Source: Ignelater luminosus (Eukaryota; Arthropoda; Insecta; Coleoptera; Elateridae). Taken from it: a stretch of 64,000 bases of DNA. The first letter of the stretch is position 1, and each line of letters begins with the position of its first letter. The position numbers were made by a program, and so were the translations under genes. Of the stretch, positions 27,396 to 39,743 are shown piece after piece. The stretch is taken from contig VTPC01090589.1 in assembly GCA_011009095.1 (NCBI GenBank), forward strand, positions 126,269-190,268, written 5' to 3'. The notes below the pieces were generated by a model that saw only the letters and a list, made by a program, of their open reading frames with translations, was not told the origin of the DNA and ran no database searches.

Positions 27396-29719
27396 AATCT
27401 ACCTAATCAGATCGAACAAAAACTACAGTTAAAAATTTGTAGGATAAGGCAATTTAGCTAGAACTATGTTTGTTCTTGGTATTTAATTCATAAAGTCTTC
27501 TGCATATAAAATTCTAATTTGTAAACGAAGAACTTCAGTAAATTCAATACGTAACACAAGACCTAAAAAAGTAGAAGAAAGAACGATTTTATAACCTTCC
27601 GAAGACAGCTGTAGAAAATGCATAGCGATCCGAACTAGTATTAATTGCATAACAATCCATGTTATTTACATTTGCTCTACATATAATGTGCAAGCTAATG
27701 CATTTCAGGATTCTAAAAGAACCCATTAAATACAACGAAACGAGTTCCTAAAATAACTTAATTTGCATATATTTGTGTAACCATTTACAATATTCGTTTA
27801 CCTTACAACTACGATCTAATGTTAACAAGAAAATATTAACGATTCATTCAAAATTTATTTTGAGATAAATGTAAAATATTTTAAGCTTAAATTAAGAAAC
27901 AAAGGAAATGTTTATAATTAGAATGTTCAGACGTTTACATTTAACAGTAAATTTCAGTCATGTACTGTAATCCCTTTGATGGATGCTATTGATATTTCAC
28001 GTAGCTTTCACAAGGTGATGTTTTGATGTCAGCAGTAAACCCCAATTAAAGCAACATTGTCATGTCAAGACCCTCCTATATGTCCAGCTAAGGTCCTCCT
28101 GGCAGAACAGGATTACATTTTGCTTTGGAGATCAACAAAGGGACCCAATTAACCCATGTTACCATGTTGGTTTAACGCCGTTTAGTACTATTAAATTTAC
28201 AAGTCAAATTAGGTTTGTAATTTGTTTTGTTCGTATTTGCTGTCTAGAAATATGAATTGCTAAACACCGACAAAAACGCAACAAAAAAGATAACATTGAA
28301 CTTGGAAGTATAAATATAAATATTATCGACTGATAGTCAACCCATGACGAGGCATAATGGTGACTAAAATAAATAAGACTATAAGCGACCTAAAAGCAAC
28401 ACATTATTCCATGACAATAGATTTTGTGAGAATAATTCATTACGTTACATTATCTAAAAAACAAAGGAAATCTTTCGTTATATGTGCACAGCTGCTCAGA
28501 ACTACTTTTGTTCCGCTTTATTACTTGGAAATACTGCGGTTTATAATCTGATTGTTGCAAGAGCTCTTTTTATATACCTGCATTGAAGGTTATTTTCTCT
28601 AGAAAACAAAATATCGAAACCTCAACTGATGTTTTCTACAATAAGTTGCGTTTTACGTAATTAAAATTGCTGTTGGGATTGGGATGAAATTTATACGATT
28701 CTTCAATAATCACTAACTAACTGTCTTTTTCGTTGTACCACAGGGTGAGGTATAATTTCATAGCCTATCCGTTCAGCAAATAAGATTGTAACCAAATTGG
28801 AGAATGTTGGTTTTTCTGAAGACTTAACCTCTTATTATGGGTAGTGGTCTCAGCGGCTTTCAAAGCTCTGAAACGTGAATTGAAAATGTTGATAATTAAT
28901 TATTAAGAAAAATTATCTCTTGTCATGGAAGTAGCTAGCAAAGTGTTACAAAAAGAGATTTTTTACAGAAAAAAATCTACTTTCTATTCTGCGGAGTTTG
29001 CTGTTCAAAAGAACTGCTGTGACCAGCTATTAATGAGTGACATTTGGTCCATCTTTTGTACCTTGGTTAGTTCCGATGTTTGTTTGTACTGTATGCAATA
29101 GGTAGCTTCATTCAAAATCACCTGGTGGCATTTTTGGAATAGTTTATAGAAATTTAGTTGACCATGAAGGAACCCAATGCGATTTTACAAACATCAATTT
29201 TGAGATAAAGCGTTATCTTCGGATGTGGAGAAGTTTTGAAGCTAAATTGAAATTGGACTAGCCATAAAACAATATCATCGCGCTACCTCTTTTATATTTA
29301 ATTGTTGGAACAACAGATTTAGGACTAAACATTTTCTCAGCTCTATCGAAAGGAAGTCAAAACAGATAAACGGTAGCAATTTCATATAAATGTCAATCTT
29401 TGCAAAGCACTCACTAAATTTAGCAGTGTTGTATTTGAAGTTTTTTGTTGAGTTTTGTTTCATCAATTTCTGAAAAATCAAATCAGCCAATTTCTATATT
29501 GTTTTGCCGATATTTCCTTCTTCTTGGTTCATGATCTTCGAATTTTTACATTTCGCATTTGTTTTTGTTGTTTTTATTTTTATTTCCAAAGAAAGTGCAA
29601 TCATTTCAATCCTTTCGGCAATTAAGCAACCCATAATGTAAGTTTTTCTTAATTTACAACACCAAATACTAGAAAATTAACTAGGAAAATAAAAAATAAA
29701 CATGACAGACTTGTCTAGA
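27396..29719. other. A+T-rich DNA, nothing recognised
   Basis: No gene, no repeat with definable ends, and no RNA gene is seen. Short frames at 28357-28551 and 29275-29490 have no family features. Confidence 0.5.
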
Positions 29720-29987
29720 GGGCATTCAAGATTGTCAAATTAAATGAGAACAAATGTCAAATGTAAAAATTTCAAGATCATGAAGCCTTCTATGTTTTTC
29801 ACGCTCTGTATCTTCCAAACAAATCGACCGAATTCTTGAAAGGTTGACCACCCCCCCCAGGAGGTTGAAGTCTAGGAAGTCAGAAAATGTCCCCCTTCCC
29901 AATACAAATCGACTTGTGTTTCGACTTTTCGAAAAATTATTTTCGTGGAAGTTATTCAGTCTGTTTCGTTTTCGTTGGGCCTCCCTG
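29720..29987 (-). repeat. Possible transposon end, partial element
   Basis: On the minus strand a sequence beginning CAGGGAGGCCCAACG starts immediately next to a TA (29988-29989). It continues through a less A+T-rich stretch with an eight-base G-run (29851-29858 on the complementary strand). CAGGG termini next to TA are typical of insect Tc1/mariner-type miniature elements. The opposite end was not found, so the element is either truncated or diverged. An 88-codon minus-strand frame crosses it but has no recognised domain. Confidence 0.3.
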
Positions 29988-29989
29988 TA

Positions 29990-32329
29990 TATTATTATCA
30001 ATTAGTTTTAACAACCGTATCAACGATATAGTACTTAAAGTCGAATGTGATAATCCATAAAGGTGATCAGAATTAAAAATAAAGCAATGACAACAAATAA
30101 ATACGAGAAGTTAGAAATATGTTCCTCCACCACAGAATCAGTACTCGGCTCAAACTATTGACAAGTTCGCCTCCGTCTAGTGCTACAATAACTATATACA
30201 TTTTCTTATACGCCCAGTGGAAATCCATGAATAATGTATTATTCCCGACTCTTAAAGACATACTGGAAAAAACTTTGGGTAGAATAATATTCAGCTATTT
30301 AATAGTAGGTACTATATAATACTTAATTTATAGTAAGTTTCTACGATTGTAACAGAAGTAATTAGTGGTTTTAAAGTTATTTGTTTTTAATCAAATCCGT
30401 TTTTTTTAAACGAGTGTGTATGCCCTATCCCACAATTTAAATTTGCCATTGTTTGTATTGCGGTAACACAATATCGATTGATATAAAGCCAGTCCACTCG
30501 ATAAATAGCACATGGAAACCTCGAAAATTAATGAAACTGCAAATTCTCGGTCACGAAAATAGTATCTGCTGCAATACACTATAAGGTAGCATTCAATTAA
30601 GGTTTGCATATTGAAGTTGACGTTAACAATTTGCAAGCATTTTGAACTCGGGAATTTTGTGTACGAGGAATTTAACGAATGTACTCATCGAGTTCTAATT
30701 AAAAGTAGTTGTTCAGCATACAAAGTACTGCTAAGAAGATTAAAACGAAGCTGCTGTTATATATAATAGAGTAAACACATTATGAAGCTGTTCATATTTT
30801 GTAATTTAACTAGAAGTTCTAAAAGCTCTTTATGTAATTTAATTTTGGGCTGATGTAGAGCATTTTAAAAAAAGATGGATTTAATAATCTAAAATTGAAA
30901 TTTTATTATTGACGATACGTCCAAATTTGTAGTTTTGTTACTGAATTCAATTTAAGCAATGTTTTCAGTTCGTATAAGGTATTGAGTTCAAATAATTTAA
31001 ATTGGATTTAAATAATTCAATGTTCAAACTGAACTTCCATTCTATTGAAACAAATAGCCTGCTCGAAAGCAAACTGCGTTAACTAATTTCAACATTGTTA
31101 ATTCTCGTACATAAACTAATTTGCTAAATACGTTTAAAACAATAATTCGTTGGACAAGATTATTTTTTTAACGACATTAGCTCAATTCTAACAAAGCTTT
31201 TACTAATAATAATTTATTTAAATATTGTTTAATTTACATACCGCTTAATTAATGAAGAATGAGTTAAGAGTTTAAATTTCAATTTTGAAGTTGTTTGTTC
31301 CTATTCTCTTTCGGAAAAATTGAAAAAATAATTTTCATTTCTTTCTCCTTGCTTGTGTAAATGTCCACATGTTTAATTGTTTGTTTAGGATAGATTGAAA
31401 TTGTTAATAAAACACGTACCGCGTCAGTCTATAATGTCTACATCTCATCACGTTTTCAATTATGTAAAATTGTGTATTAAACTGGGTCTTAACAAGGTAA
31501 ATGAGATAGTTACAAAGAAAACACCAATGTATAAATTGTACTGCCACAAACAACTTCATTAATTGCATTTATAAATGCGCCAAATGCAAATTGGACTATA
31601 CATATATTGAAAATACATAAAAACAAAACCAGGTAGGGATTCAAAGGCAATCTGATCGATATGTTTTGATTCATAAAAATAAACAGAAGAGATTGATTAG
31701 CTAATTAATTAAGAGCAAATATGATGGTACGTATCACATTTCAAATTCTACAAACGGTCAGTGTTATTTATTCCTATTGATTATATTACTCAATGCGAAT
31801 TTGTTTGTTTTAAAACTCTGAAAGGATCATCATTTATCAGTAAAATAAAATTCATTTGTAAACCCCGATTTGCTTTCGCAAAGAAAAATGTGAATCACTG
31901 CAGTCAGAGGCGGTAACATATCTATAGTAATCGCGAATTGATTACCAAAAATCTTGTTCGAATTGTACAGATTCCTTTCGAGGTCTATTATTTCTTTTGC
32001 CTGAAATTACCTTTCTTTTTTTGCCCTATTTGAATTTCATTCTGGTTCTGTAAACTCTTCTTCAAGTGGAATTTGAAAAAAATACAAAATCTCCTATGTT
32101 GTAGTTTTGGGTACTCTCCATACCATTATTTTCACTTACTGCTTTTGATGATTATCTTTCTAGAAAATCTGCACCGTCATAGAATTATCAGCTTTACTGA
32201 TGCTATTTTCAATTTCTGAAAATTGATTGGGGGGAATTTACATTTGCATAGTCAATAGATTCTGTTCCACATAAATCACTATCACATCACTTTTAAGTGT
32301 ATTTGCATTCTGACTAATACTATTTCTCT
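29990..32329. other. A+T-rich DNA, nothing recognised
   Basis: I see no gene or definable repeat here. Short frames at about 30.1 and 30.5 kb show no recognisable protein. A G+C-poor stretch at about 30.7-31.3 kb is almost free of open frames. Confidence 0.5.
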
Positions 32330-33090
32330 TTACACTTTATTTTCTTTTCCTTTTTCTGCTTGTTGTCGTCGTTTCTTCGAAGTTTCTAAAGTAAATTCAC
32401 AAATGAATCTATCCAGAAGTGTTGGTGTTCGTTTGGATTTTCTTTAAAACCTGCCTGTATATTTTGACCAGATTTATTTAAATATTTATTTATTTTTCAA
32501 TGATCTTGGAAATTATGTTTCTAGAACAACTCCTCTGTTTGCTTTCTTCCAATCTTCTAAAACACTCCTCCATACTTGTTTCATTTGTTGGAAGTAGGCC
32601 ACATATATGAAGTTTGCATTTTCGATGTTTACGTAATTCGATAGATTGTCTCCAGTCATAATTCTTGAACCATTTAAACGTTTACAATAAGGTAACGGAA
32701 TTTTATTAAAATAATCTTCGAATATGTCTCTGCAGTACCTTCTATGCCTCCCTCCGTCCATTCTGCATATAGAGTTTTGGCTTTGTAAACGATGTATGGA
32801 GGGAAAACGTTTCCACTAGAACAAGCAGCAGTGATCACAGTGGTACTGCTTTTGGATGAATCTATCATCCTTATAGCACATTCTATCGAAACGTTTGCAA
32901 CCCCCGGTTTGTCGCAAAAATTTGTTTCATCATGTTGGTTTTCGGAACACTTTCCAAACTCAAAATATTCTGAAACTGTCTGCCTGTCTAGCCCAACTGT
33001 CTTAGTATTCTCGCAAAGTCTCAATATTAATTCTTTGTGCCGGTTTAACTATCAGAATATTCCTTTTTTGTAAAGGAAAACCTAGCTTAG
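32330..33090 (-). pseudogene. Decayed pogo/Tigger-like DDE transposase
   Basis: The minus strand carries a pogo-type (DDE_1) transposase relic in two main frames. The first frame (33024 down to about 32750) has GLDRQTVSEYFEFG, then the first catalytic motif HDETNF with Asp codon 32929-32931, then SSKSSTTVI, FPPYIVYKA and EWTEGG. After a frameshift and a probable small deletion, the second frame has DIFEDYFNKIPLPY and IMTGDNLSNYV with the second Asp codon at 32648-32650. It then runs NANFIYVAYFQQMKQVWR and LEDWKKANRGV. The family has a conserved segment, PPN.TH..QPLD, just before VA.F; it is absent here at about 32605, so the third catalytic Asp is gone while the frame stays open. Further decayed C-terminal sequence (QNIQAGFKENP) extends to about 32330. 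No terminal repeats were found. The intact mariner lies about 340 bp away. Confidence 0.8.
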
Positions 33091-33433
33091 GAGTCCTTGC
33101 ACAAGAACTTCCTCTTCTTTCTTCTTCAAAGTTGCCGTTGCTAAAATCTTAGTCACTTGTTTCTCAACACCATAACCTTATCAAATGGAGGTTAATTTGT
33201 TATTTTGAACGTACGTACGTACTAGGAATCTACTTTATTCCGTTTGACGTACTCATTGAGTGGAGCGTAACAGAATTGCCGGCTTAAGGGCTCGAAGGCT
33301 CTCTTCAGATAAGAATGGGAATTTCAGAAATAATGAGATAAGAGGTAAATAATTCCGTGAGAATTACTGTTCTGGTATTCACTTCTACCTATAAGGAAAA
33401 TTACAGAAAATCTTAGTGAAGAAGAACCTACTA
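33091..33433. other. Spacer between the pogo relic and the mariner insertion
   Basis: It probably includes the N-terminal and 5' end of the pogo relic in unreadable form. A short alternating GTAC repeat lies at about 33210-33222. The last two bases, 33432-33433, are the TA target site of the mariner. Confidence 0.5.
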
Positions 33434-33461
33434 CGAGGGTGGTCTGAAAAGTTTCCGACCT
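33434..33461 (+). repeat. Left terminal inverted repeat of the mariner
   Basis: It consists of 28 bases starting CGAGGGTGGTCTGAAAAG, identical to the reverse complement of 34699-34726. It is the presumed transposase binding and cleavage site. Confidence 0.97.
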
Positions 33462-33611
33462 CAACGTGAAGATGGCAGCACTCGTAAATAAAAGCTACTG
33501 AATTTCGTTGTTCATCTGTTGACAGTTACTCACCAAAGTTTCAGCCATTTTGGACGCGCAGTTTTTATGTAACAGTCGTTTGAGTGAGTTGATGTGAGTT
33601 TTTTTGTGAAA

Positions 33612-34661
33612 ATGGACAAAATCGAGTATCGAGCTGTCATTAAATATTTGTCTTTGAAAGGCAATACGCCTTCGCAAATAAAAGATGAGTTGGATTCTGT
33701 GTATGGGGACTCTGCACCATCATTTACCACAGTGAAATTTTGGGCTGCTGAATTTAAACGTGGCCGTAAGAGCTTGGGAGACGATGAACGTTCGGGACGT
33801 CCAAAAACTGCAACTACCGACGAAAACATCGCCAAAGTTCACCAAATGGTGCTAGACGACCGCCGAATTAAAGTGAGAGAGATAGCAGAGGTTATGAACA
33901 TGTCAAAAGAACGTGTTTGTCACATATTAAATCAACATTTAGGCATGAGAAAGCTGTCCGCGCGTTGGGTGCCGCGTTTGCTCACGTTAGACCAAAAACG
34001 TGTTCGAATGAATATTTCCAACGCTCTTTTGGCGCAGTTTAGGCGAAATAAATCCGAGTTTTGGCGCCGATTAATTACTGTAGATGAAACTTGGATACAC
34101 CATTATACGCCCGAAACAAAAATACAGTCCAAACAGTGGACTGCAAAGGGGGAACCGGCTCCAAAAAAAGCAAAAACTGTTTTTTCGGCTGGGAAAGTGA
34201 TGGCGACTGTTTTTTGGGATAGTCATGGAGTTATTTTAATCGATTATCTTCAAAAAGGAAAAACCATTACAGGAGCATACTATGCATCATTACTTGACAA
34301 GCTGAAGGCAGAACTTGCGAAAAAACGGCCACATTTGCAGAAAAAGAAAATCCTGTTTCACCAAGACAACGCACCGTCTCACACCTCAGCGGTTGCCATG
34401 GAGAAAATCCACGAATTACGGTTTGAACTGCTTGACCATCCGCCTTACTCACCAGATCTAGCCCCAAGCGACTTCTTTTTGTTCCCTCATCTAAAAATTG
34501 CGCTCGGAGGACAAAGATTTTCGTCAAATGAAGAGGCAATCACCTTCGTGAACAATTATTTTACGGAGAAAAATGCCGAGTACTATTTGGACGGGTTACA
34601 GAGATGGGAGCATCGCTGGGAGAAGTGTGTAGAGTTACAAGGAGACTATGTTGAAAAATAA
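33612..34661 (+). CDS. Mariner transposase, 349 residues, intact
   Basis: The enzyme cuts the mariner out at its inverted repeats and inserts it at TA dinucleotides in the nucleus. The open frame extends six codons upstream to a GTG, but the first ATG at 33612 gives MDKIEYRAV and the usual length of about 345-350 residues, so I use it. The N-terminal half (about residues 1-110) carries two helix-turn-helix regions joined by a SGRPKT linker. WVPRLLT (119-125) corresponds to the conserved mariner WVPHELT motif. The catalytic domain has VDETWIHHY (Asp158), HQDNAPSH (Asp252) and YSPDLAPSDFFLFP (Asp287). There are exactly 34 residues between Asp252 and Asp287, giving the DD34D signature that defines mariners. 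No stop, frameshift or missing key residue is seen. It is the only intact recognisable gene in the window. Activity is inferred, not shown. Confidence 0.96.
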   Translation: MDKIEYRAVIKYLSLKGNTPSQIKDELDSVYGDSAPSFTTVKFWAAEFKRGRKSLGDDERSGRPKTATTDENIAKVHQMVLDDRRIKVREIAEVMNMSKERVCHILNQHLGMRKLSARWVPRLLTLDQKRVRMNISNALLAQFRRNKSEFWRRLITVDETWIHHYTPETKIQSKQWTAKGEPAPKKAKTVFSAGKVMATVFWDSHGVILIDYLQKGKTITGAYYASLLDKLKAELAKKRPHLQKKKILFHQDNAPSHTSAVAMEKIHELRFELLDHPPYSPDLAPSDFFLFPHLKIALGGQRFSSNEEAITFVNNYFTEKNAEYYLDGLQRWEHRWEKCVELQGDYVEK

Positions 34662-34662
34662 A
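34657..34662 (+). promoter_or_regulatory. AATAAA overlapping the transposase stop codon
   Basis: The hexamer overlaps the TAA stop (34659-34661). It is a plausible polyadenylation signal for the transposase transcript, but such hexamers are frequent in A+T-rich DNA. Confidence 0.3.
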
Positions 34663-34698
34663 AAAAAATTTTCAGAAAAAATGTCTTGTATCTTTGTT

Positions 34699-34726
34699 AG
34701 GTCGGAAACTTTTCAGACCACCCTCG
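34699..34726 (-). repeat. Right terminal inverted repeat of the mariner
   Basis: It is an exact inverted copy of 33434-33461, followed by the TA duplication at 34727-34728. Confidence 0.97.
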
Positions 34727-34728
34727 TA

Positions 34729-37700
34729 GTTTTAAACTCACAAATAAATAGTTCAGTACTAGAAGTGGATAAAATTTTATTTGTCAATGTACTTTTCCAT
34801 TAATGTCTTCTCTAAAGCAAATATGTAGTAGTATGCTTTTGCAAGAATTTGCCTGTAGTTAGCTAAAAATCTGAATGTTCAGTCTGCTTTTGCGTTTTTA
34901 TCAACGTCTTTTAGGCCAAATGTATATGTAGAGCTTCTGTATGTAAATGTTTGTGTCTAAACCAATTTTTAGATAACTGTCTTCACATATAAATACTTTG
35001 ATCGGCGACCTTTATAAAAATAATCTTACAAACCAGAAAAGTAAAAATTGCATAGAATACCATATGTAGGTATTACATCCTAGTGAAAAATTATATTGAA
35101 TTTAAGAGTAGAACCTTGTTTACCCTTAAACTATTATACAGTGCTTGTTTTAGCCTTTGTTTAAAGTAGAATTCCAGTAAGCGGGCGTACAAAAATCCTA
35201 GTACATTTATCTTAATCTCTAGCTAAATCTATTTACGTATTAGAAAACACATCGTGTGAAAAACAAACAAGAAGAGAAGGACGATCTAACAATTTATTAT
35301 TATTTATTGTGTTCGTCGTTTCTATGTTGGAGTTTATTATAATAAAAACATTTTATGCAAAAGCAGGTTTTATGGACTTGTTTCCAGGACGTTAATTGTG
35401 TTTTTATCGCCCTAGGGCACAAAACCACGATTTTAACGCCCAGTTGATATGAAATTTTGAATAAAATTCTGTATGTAACGTTGGCGTGAAAATGCGTTTA
35501 GTGTTCTTGTAGGGTTGGACGACTTGGTGGCGCCTCATTTTATAATCTATGCAGCTCGAGAGTTAAATGTGCATCTTACGCCCTTGATAGGTAAACATTA
35601 GAATAAGTAGGTAGTGTTGCAGTGATGGGATCTCTCACATATACACTTTACGTAGTGGACTAACGTGAGTACGAACCTGGAATCAGGAAGAAATTTTTCG
35701 AGCCTGGGATTGAATTTACAGGGTCATATTGTAGGTAATTGGTGCCCAAAACAACAATTATTTAATTAATTACATCTAGTAATTTGTTTGGAAAAAACGC
35801 TAGCATGTTTAGATTTTATTTTTCGATTTTAGTCTTCATATTTGATGTTTTATACTAAGTGATCACTTGAAAAAATGGACCAGTCTCAATATCTTGTAAA
35901 CAAATGGAGATATCGAAATAAGAAAAAATGCGCGAATTTATTTATGGAAAGTGAATACACTATTAACTCAATCACAAAAGCCGCTGTGTTTTTCCCATAC
36001 ATATTTAAAAATTCTAAATGACACGCTTTGGCTGAAAGCAAAATTTAAATCTAAAATTATAGTGCAATTTTCCAGATAGAAAACATTGTCATCTATAGAG
36101 GTCTTTTAACCCTAGGATGTATCAAAATCGAGATATTTGAAAGAAAACAGATTTTCGCACATTTTGTGGTCGTTAGCGTAACCACTAACCGCTTTGCTCT
36201 GGTTACTCTGGTTGCCAAAGCAAAACAGAGCATTTTATCCAAAACTCTTGTAAGAGAGATTTGTTTTTTTACGACAGTAAATGTGTGGTTTGGATTCTGC
36301 AATTGAAAAAGTGTCAAACTTCAAATAGTCATATTTTGAAAACGTAGTATTTTATACAAAATTATAAAAACAACTGTTTAGAAAATTATAGCTGACATAT
36401 GCACTCCGTATAATACAAAACACTTTCTAAATTGATGGAAAGAGTTAAAATAGAATCTATGGGCCCAATCATTTTCTTTAAAAAACTTTATTTGAGTTTT
36501 TATTGAATTTAAACTTACTTTATCAGCACAAATAATGCTCTTGAGGGGGATCTGATTAAACGCAGGCTTTTAATGCTTTTCATATAGTCTTGTCACTTAT
36601 TAATGTCATTTGTTTGTTACTGCATTTAATATACTATGTTCTTCACGAGAATATTTCTGATGCTCGAAGCTACGCTTGATGGATTGATAACAGAATTTCG
36701 AAAAGTCTTAAGAACTTGATTACAAACCACATCTAACCAAATTGTTTTAAAGAATTAGACCAAACAATAACAATCCTAGTTTCTGTGTATATCTTAATCA
36801 AATCAGTTATGTTATGCTCTTAGTCACATCTGTTATATTCATTAAATTGACAGTTTGGGTTTCTAAAACAATCAATTTAAAAATAATTGTGTTATACAAC
36901 TTGTATCTAAAATCTTTACTTACTGAAGACAATATTTTTGTGCGTAAAAATGGAAATTTTGTGAGTTGGTGTTGAACAGTGTGAAGAACATTAAAATTTA
37001 TACGAAACTCGCTGTCATGGAGATAAAAGAAAAAAATTTTTTATTTCATTGTAAATTGTAGTTAAATTATTCTTTCTCTACAAGATAGGTTCAAAAGAAA
37101 CTCAATTTTGAAATCTTGAAACCCAGCGCGTACGTGGTGTACTTATCTGAACTCAGGTTATTGTTGTATCTTGTCCAGACGTACAATTTGGAAACGTGCC
37201 AAATGCCAATATCTAGCTTTTGTTTTTAGTATCCAACTACTTTATTGATTTCTTCTTATACAATTGCCATGTGCCTACAACTCGATTATCTTGCCAATCC
37301 TCTTGACACTTCGCATGAATCAACCAAAGCTTTCAAGATATTACTAGTTTTTTTAGAGTGTTTTCCTACGGCTTGATTTTCAAGATCGACCTAAAATAAC
37401 CAAGAAACCTTTCTAGAATATTCTGTTATAATTGTTTAAAAGCATTAATTAATAACAATGTAATAGAAGCAAAATGTAATGCCACAACAAATAAAAAACG
37501 AAAGGTTCCGAGTTCCTGCTGAATACATTTAAAAGATTTAATTTCCATTACATGAGATAACAGTCCGTTTTTATCCCTGCCTATTGTTTTCCTTGGTTGT
37601 TAGAGATGTAAAGTGCAACGTTCTATTGTTAAAATATTTGATTAATAAATCTGATAAAAGCGAATTTCAATTCCCTTTACAAACCGTTGATTATTTAAAT

Positions 37701-39395
37701 CAAAATACATAATGAACCCGAGCACTATTTGTTTTTGTTGGGAAACTTTATGCTTTGAATACAATGCGAGAGATACCCAACGTCCTTTCAAGGTATAAAG
37801 TTCTAACTGGAACTGAATTACATTTTAGACATATTTTACCGGTTAAATACCTTTGTTTTCCGTTTCCCTACCGACGCTCTGTTGCCATACATAACAAACC
37901 TTATTTACGAAATATTCTAAGAATTTACTTGCTTACCTTTCCCTTAAATACTTTCTCTATAAAGGACTAAAAAAGTAATATATTTAACCTAAGTAGGCCA
38001 AAAGAAAAACAGGAAGAATATTTCATAGGAAAAGTTTGTCGTAGATTAGTTCAAGTTTTCTCGTTCTTGTTTGCGTGCCTTTTACCGCCTACCTTTCAGC
38101 TTATCAAACAGAAGAGTTACTCGAATTGTCGTTGATTAATCTTCAGTCACGTAAACTTTCCTAAATGAAAAATATTTTATTCTTCAACTTCGTTTAATAC
38201 AGGAAGGATAATAACTTACAAGAGAAAACTTTGTAATATAAAACAGAAACGATACACTTATTTGATCAAATTTTCTTTTGTGCGTGCGGGATAAAGGGAA
38301 TTTTACTTATATTAAATTTCAAATTAAATACGTCGACTGAAAGTAATATTATTTAAGCAGACACAGTAAGATTAATGTCGTTTACAAGACGAGGCGGGTG
38401 GATACAAGATACAAAGTCACGATATTATTATTTAATATTAAATATTACACTTATCAGAGCGAACAAATGATATTATCATCAAAAAAATTCATAAATTTAA
38501 GCTTGTTATCTCGTGACTCAAAATAAATTATGTTAAGCACAAGATTGAATATGGTAATTGCTTGTTTTAACAACTTTTCCGTTTTCATTTTCTTCGTTTG
38601 TACGTGTTATTTAAGTTTGAAAATCATATAATTTAAGCGTTTCTTCCTAGTATTACGTTACGATTTTTTTCATGATTAAAATGTCAGTTTAGCTTAGTAA
38701 ATAAAAAAATAAATTACATTTAGATAATATGGGCGTCTGACAAGAAACATGTTTCCACAGAATTGATGTAGGATTTATAAACTAATATGTAAACAACACT
38801 ATACGTATAGAACAAATTAGAATAATTACGAGATTTAGATGGAGCAGCAACATAAGACTTAATTTCAGGCTTATATTAGCTTAACGAGAAAGTGTAAGTT
38901 AGAACGGTGAGAAGCCATTTTGCAGAGAAATGAGAAATTTAAAGCTGTGAGCAAAACCTAATAATCAGAAGTGTTTAAGTAAGAGCAAGATAGTATTTTA
39001 GAAAAGGCGCAATTTGTCTAGAGAATTTCTAATAATTAAAGGATAAGGAAACAAAGAATATTGGAATTTCACTTTTCTCATTAGGTAAATTAACACAGAC
39101 TAATTTACAGGCGTAAAAGGAGTAAGCGTAAGGAAATGTGTATAATACAATCTCTAGAAGACTTTAAAAGTGTTGTTTTAGATAAAAAAGATTAAACTAA
39201 AAAGTCTCTAAAATGTTTAGCATTTTCTTCAAATTATTTCAATTTATTTTTACTCGCAGTAGGCTGATGAATAACAATAAAATTGTTTTAGAAGCACAAA
39301 CATATTCCTCTTGAAAGTTTATATAACTCGGCAAAATTCCAAATCAATTTGATAACAAATACAGAAAATACAAAAATGTGCGAAGAGACATGAGA
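34729..39395. other. A+T-rich DNA; less A+T-rich patch at 35.4-35.7 kb
   Basis: No gene is recognisable. The stretch at 35395-35720 is G+C richer and contains GGTGGCGCC-like words, but has no coding frame. Around 35.86-36.5 kb the text has the texture of repeat interior, without termini that I could pair. Short frames such as 36093-36317 (minus) are unassigned. Confidence 0.5.
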
Positions 39396-39404
39396 CACCC
39401 TGTA
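39396..39404 (+). repeat. Unpaired transposon-type terminus (CACCCTG next to TA)
   Basis: The sequence CACCCTG-TA matches the right-end form of the element at 39724-40450. The sequence inside it differs from that element after the first bases, so it marks a different, probably truncated, insertion extending to the left. Confidence 0.3.
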
Positions 39405-39723
39405 AATGTAAAATAATCAGAATTTACATGAATTATACTACCAAAGTAGTGAAAACCACACACGCCTATAATAGTATTTGGAAGTTAATGGAATACATAC
39501 ATTATAATAAACCCCCGTTTTACTACCTAGATCAAAGAAAGAAAACTAAGGCAAGGTCTCTCGAGTCTCGGCCATTATTCAATTCTCAAGACTCGAAAAT
39601 CTTTTCAGTTCTAGGAAATTTTTGAAATTATAGACAATCTATTCATCATAATTCAAATTCAAAAATTAAATAATTGAAAACTTAAATAAATATTTGCTAT
39701 TTCATAATTTAGTAGTTAGTATA

Positions 39724-39743
39724 CAGGGTGATTCTGAAATAAA
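39724..39743 (+). repeat. Left terminal inverted repeat of the 727 bp element
   Basis: The 20 bases match the reverse complement of 40431-40450 with one mismatch. Confidence 0.8.

Larger units (their letters stand above)
33434..34726 (+). mobile_element. Complete mariner element, apparently intact
   Basis: This 1293 bp element has perfect 28 bp terminal inverted repeats (33434-33461 and 34699-34726), both ending CGAGGGTGGTC outward. TA is duplicated at 33432-33433 and 34727-34728. The pre-insertion site would read CCTAC-TA-GTTTT. A single uninterrupted transposase gene fills 33612-34661. The 1.3 kb length and one-gene structure are those of a full-length mariner. With no substitution in either terminal repeat and no break in the gene, it looks recently inserted and may encode an active enzyme. 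Its base composition is visibly less A+T rich than the surroundings, consistent with horizontal acquisition. I do not assign a mariner subfamily. Confidence 0.97.

Noticed and set aside
33530..34539. Minus-strand and overlapping frames inside the mariner
   Set aside because: They are shadows of the transposase gene on the opposite strand.
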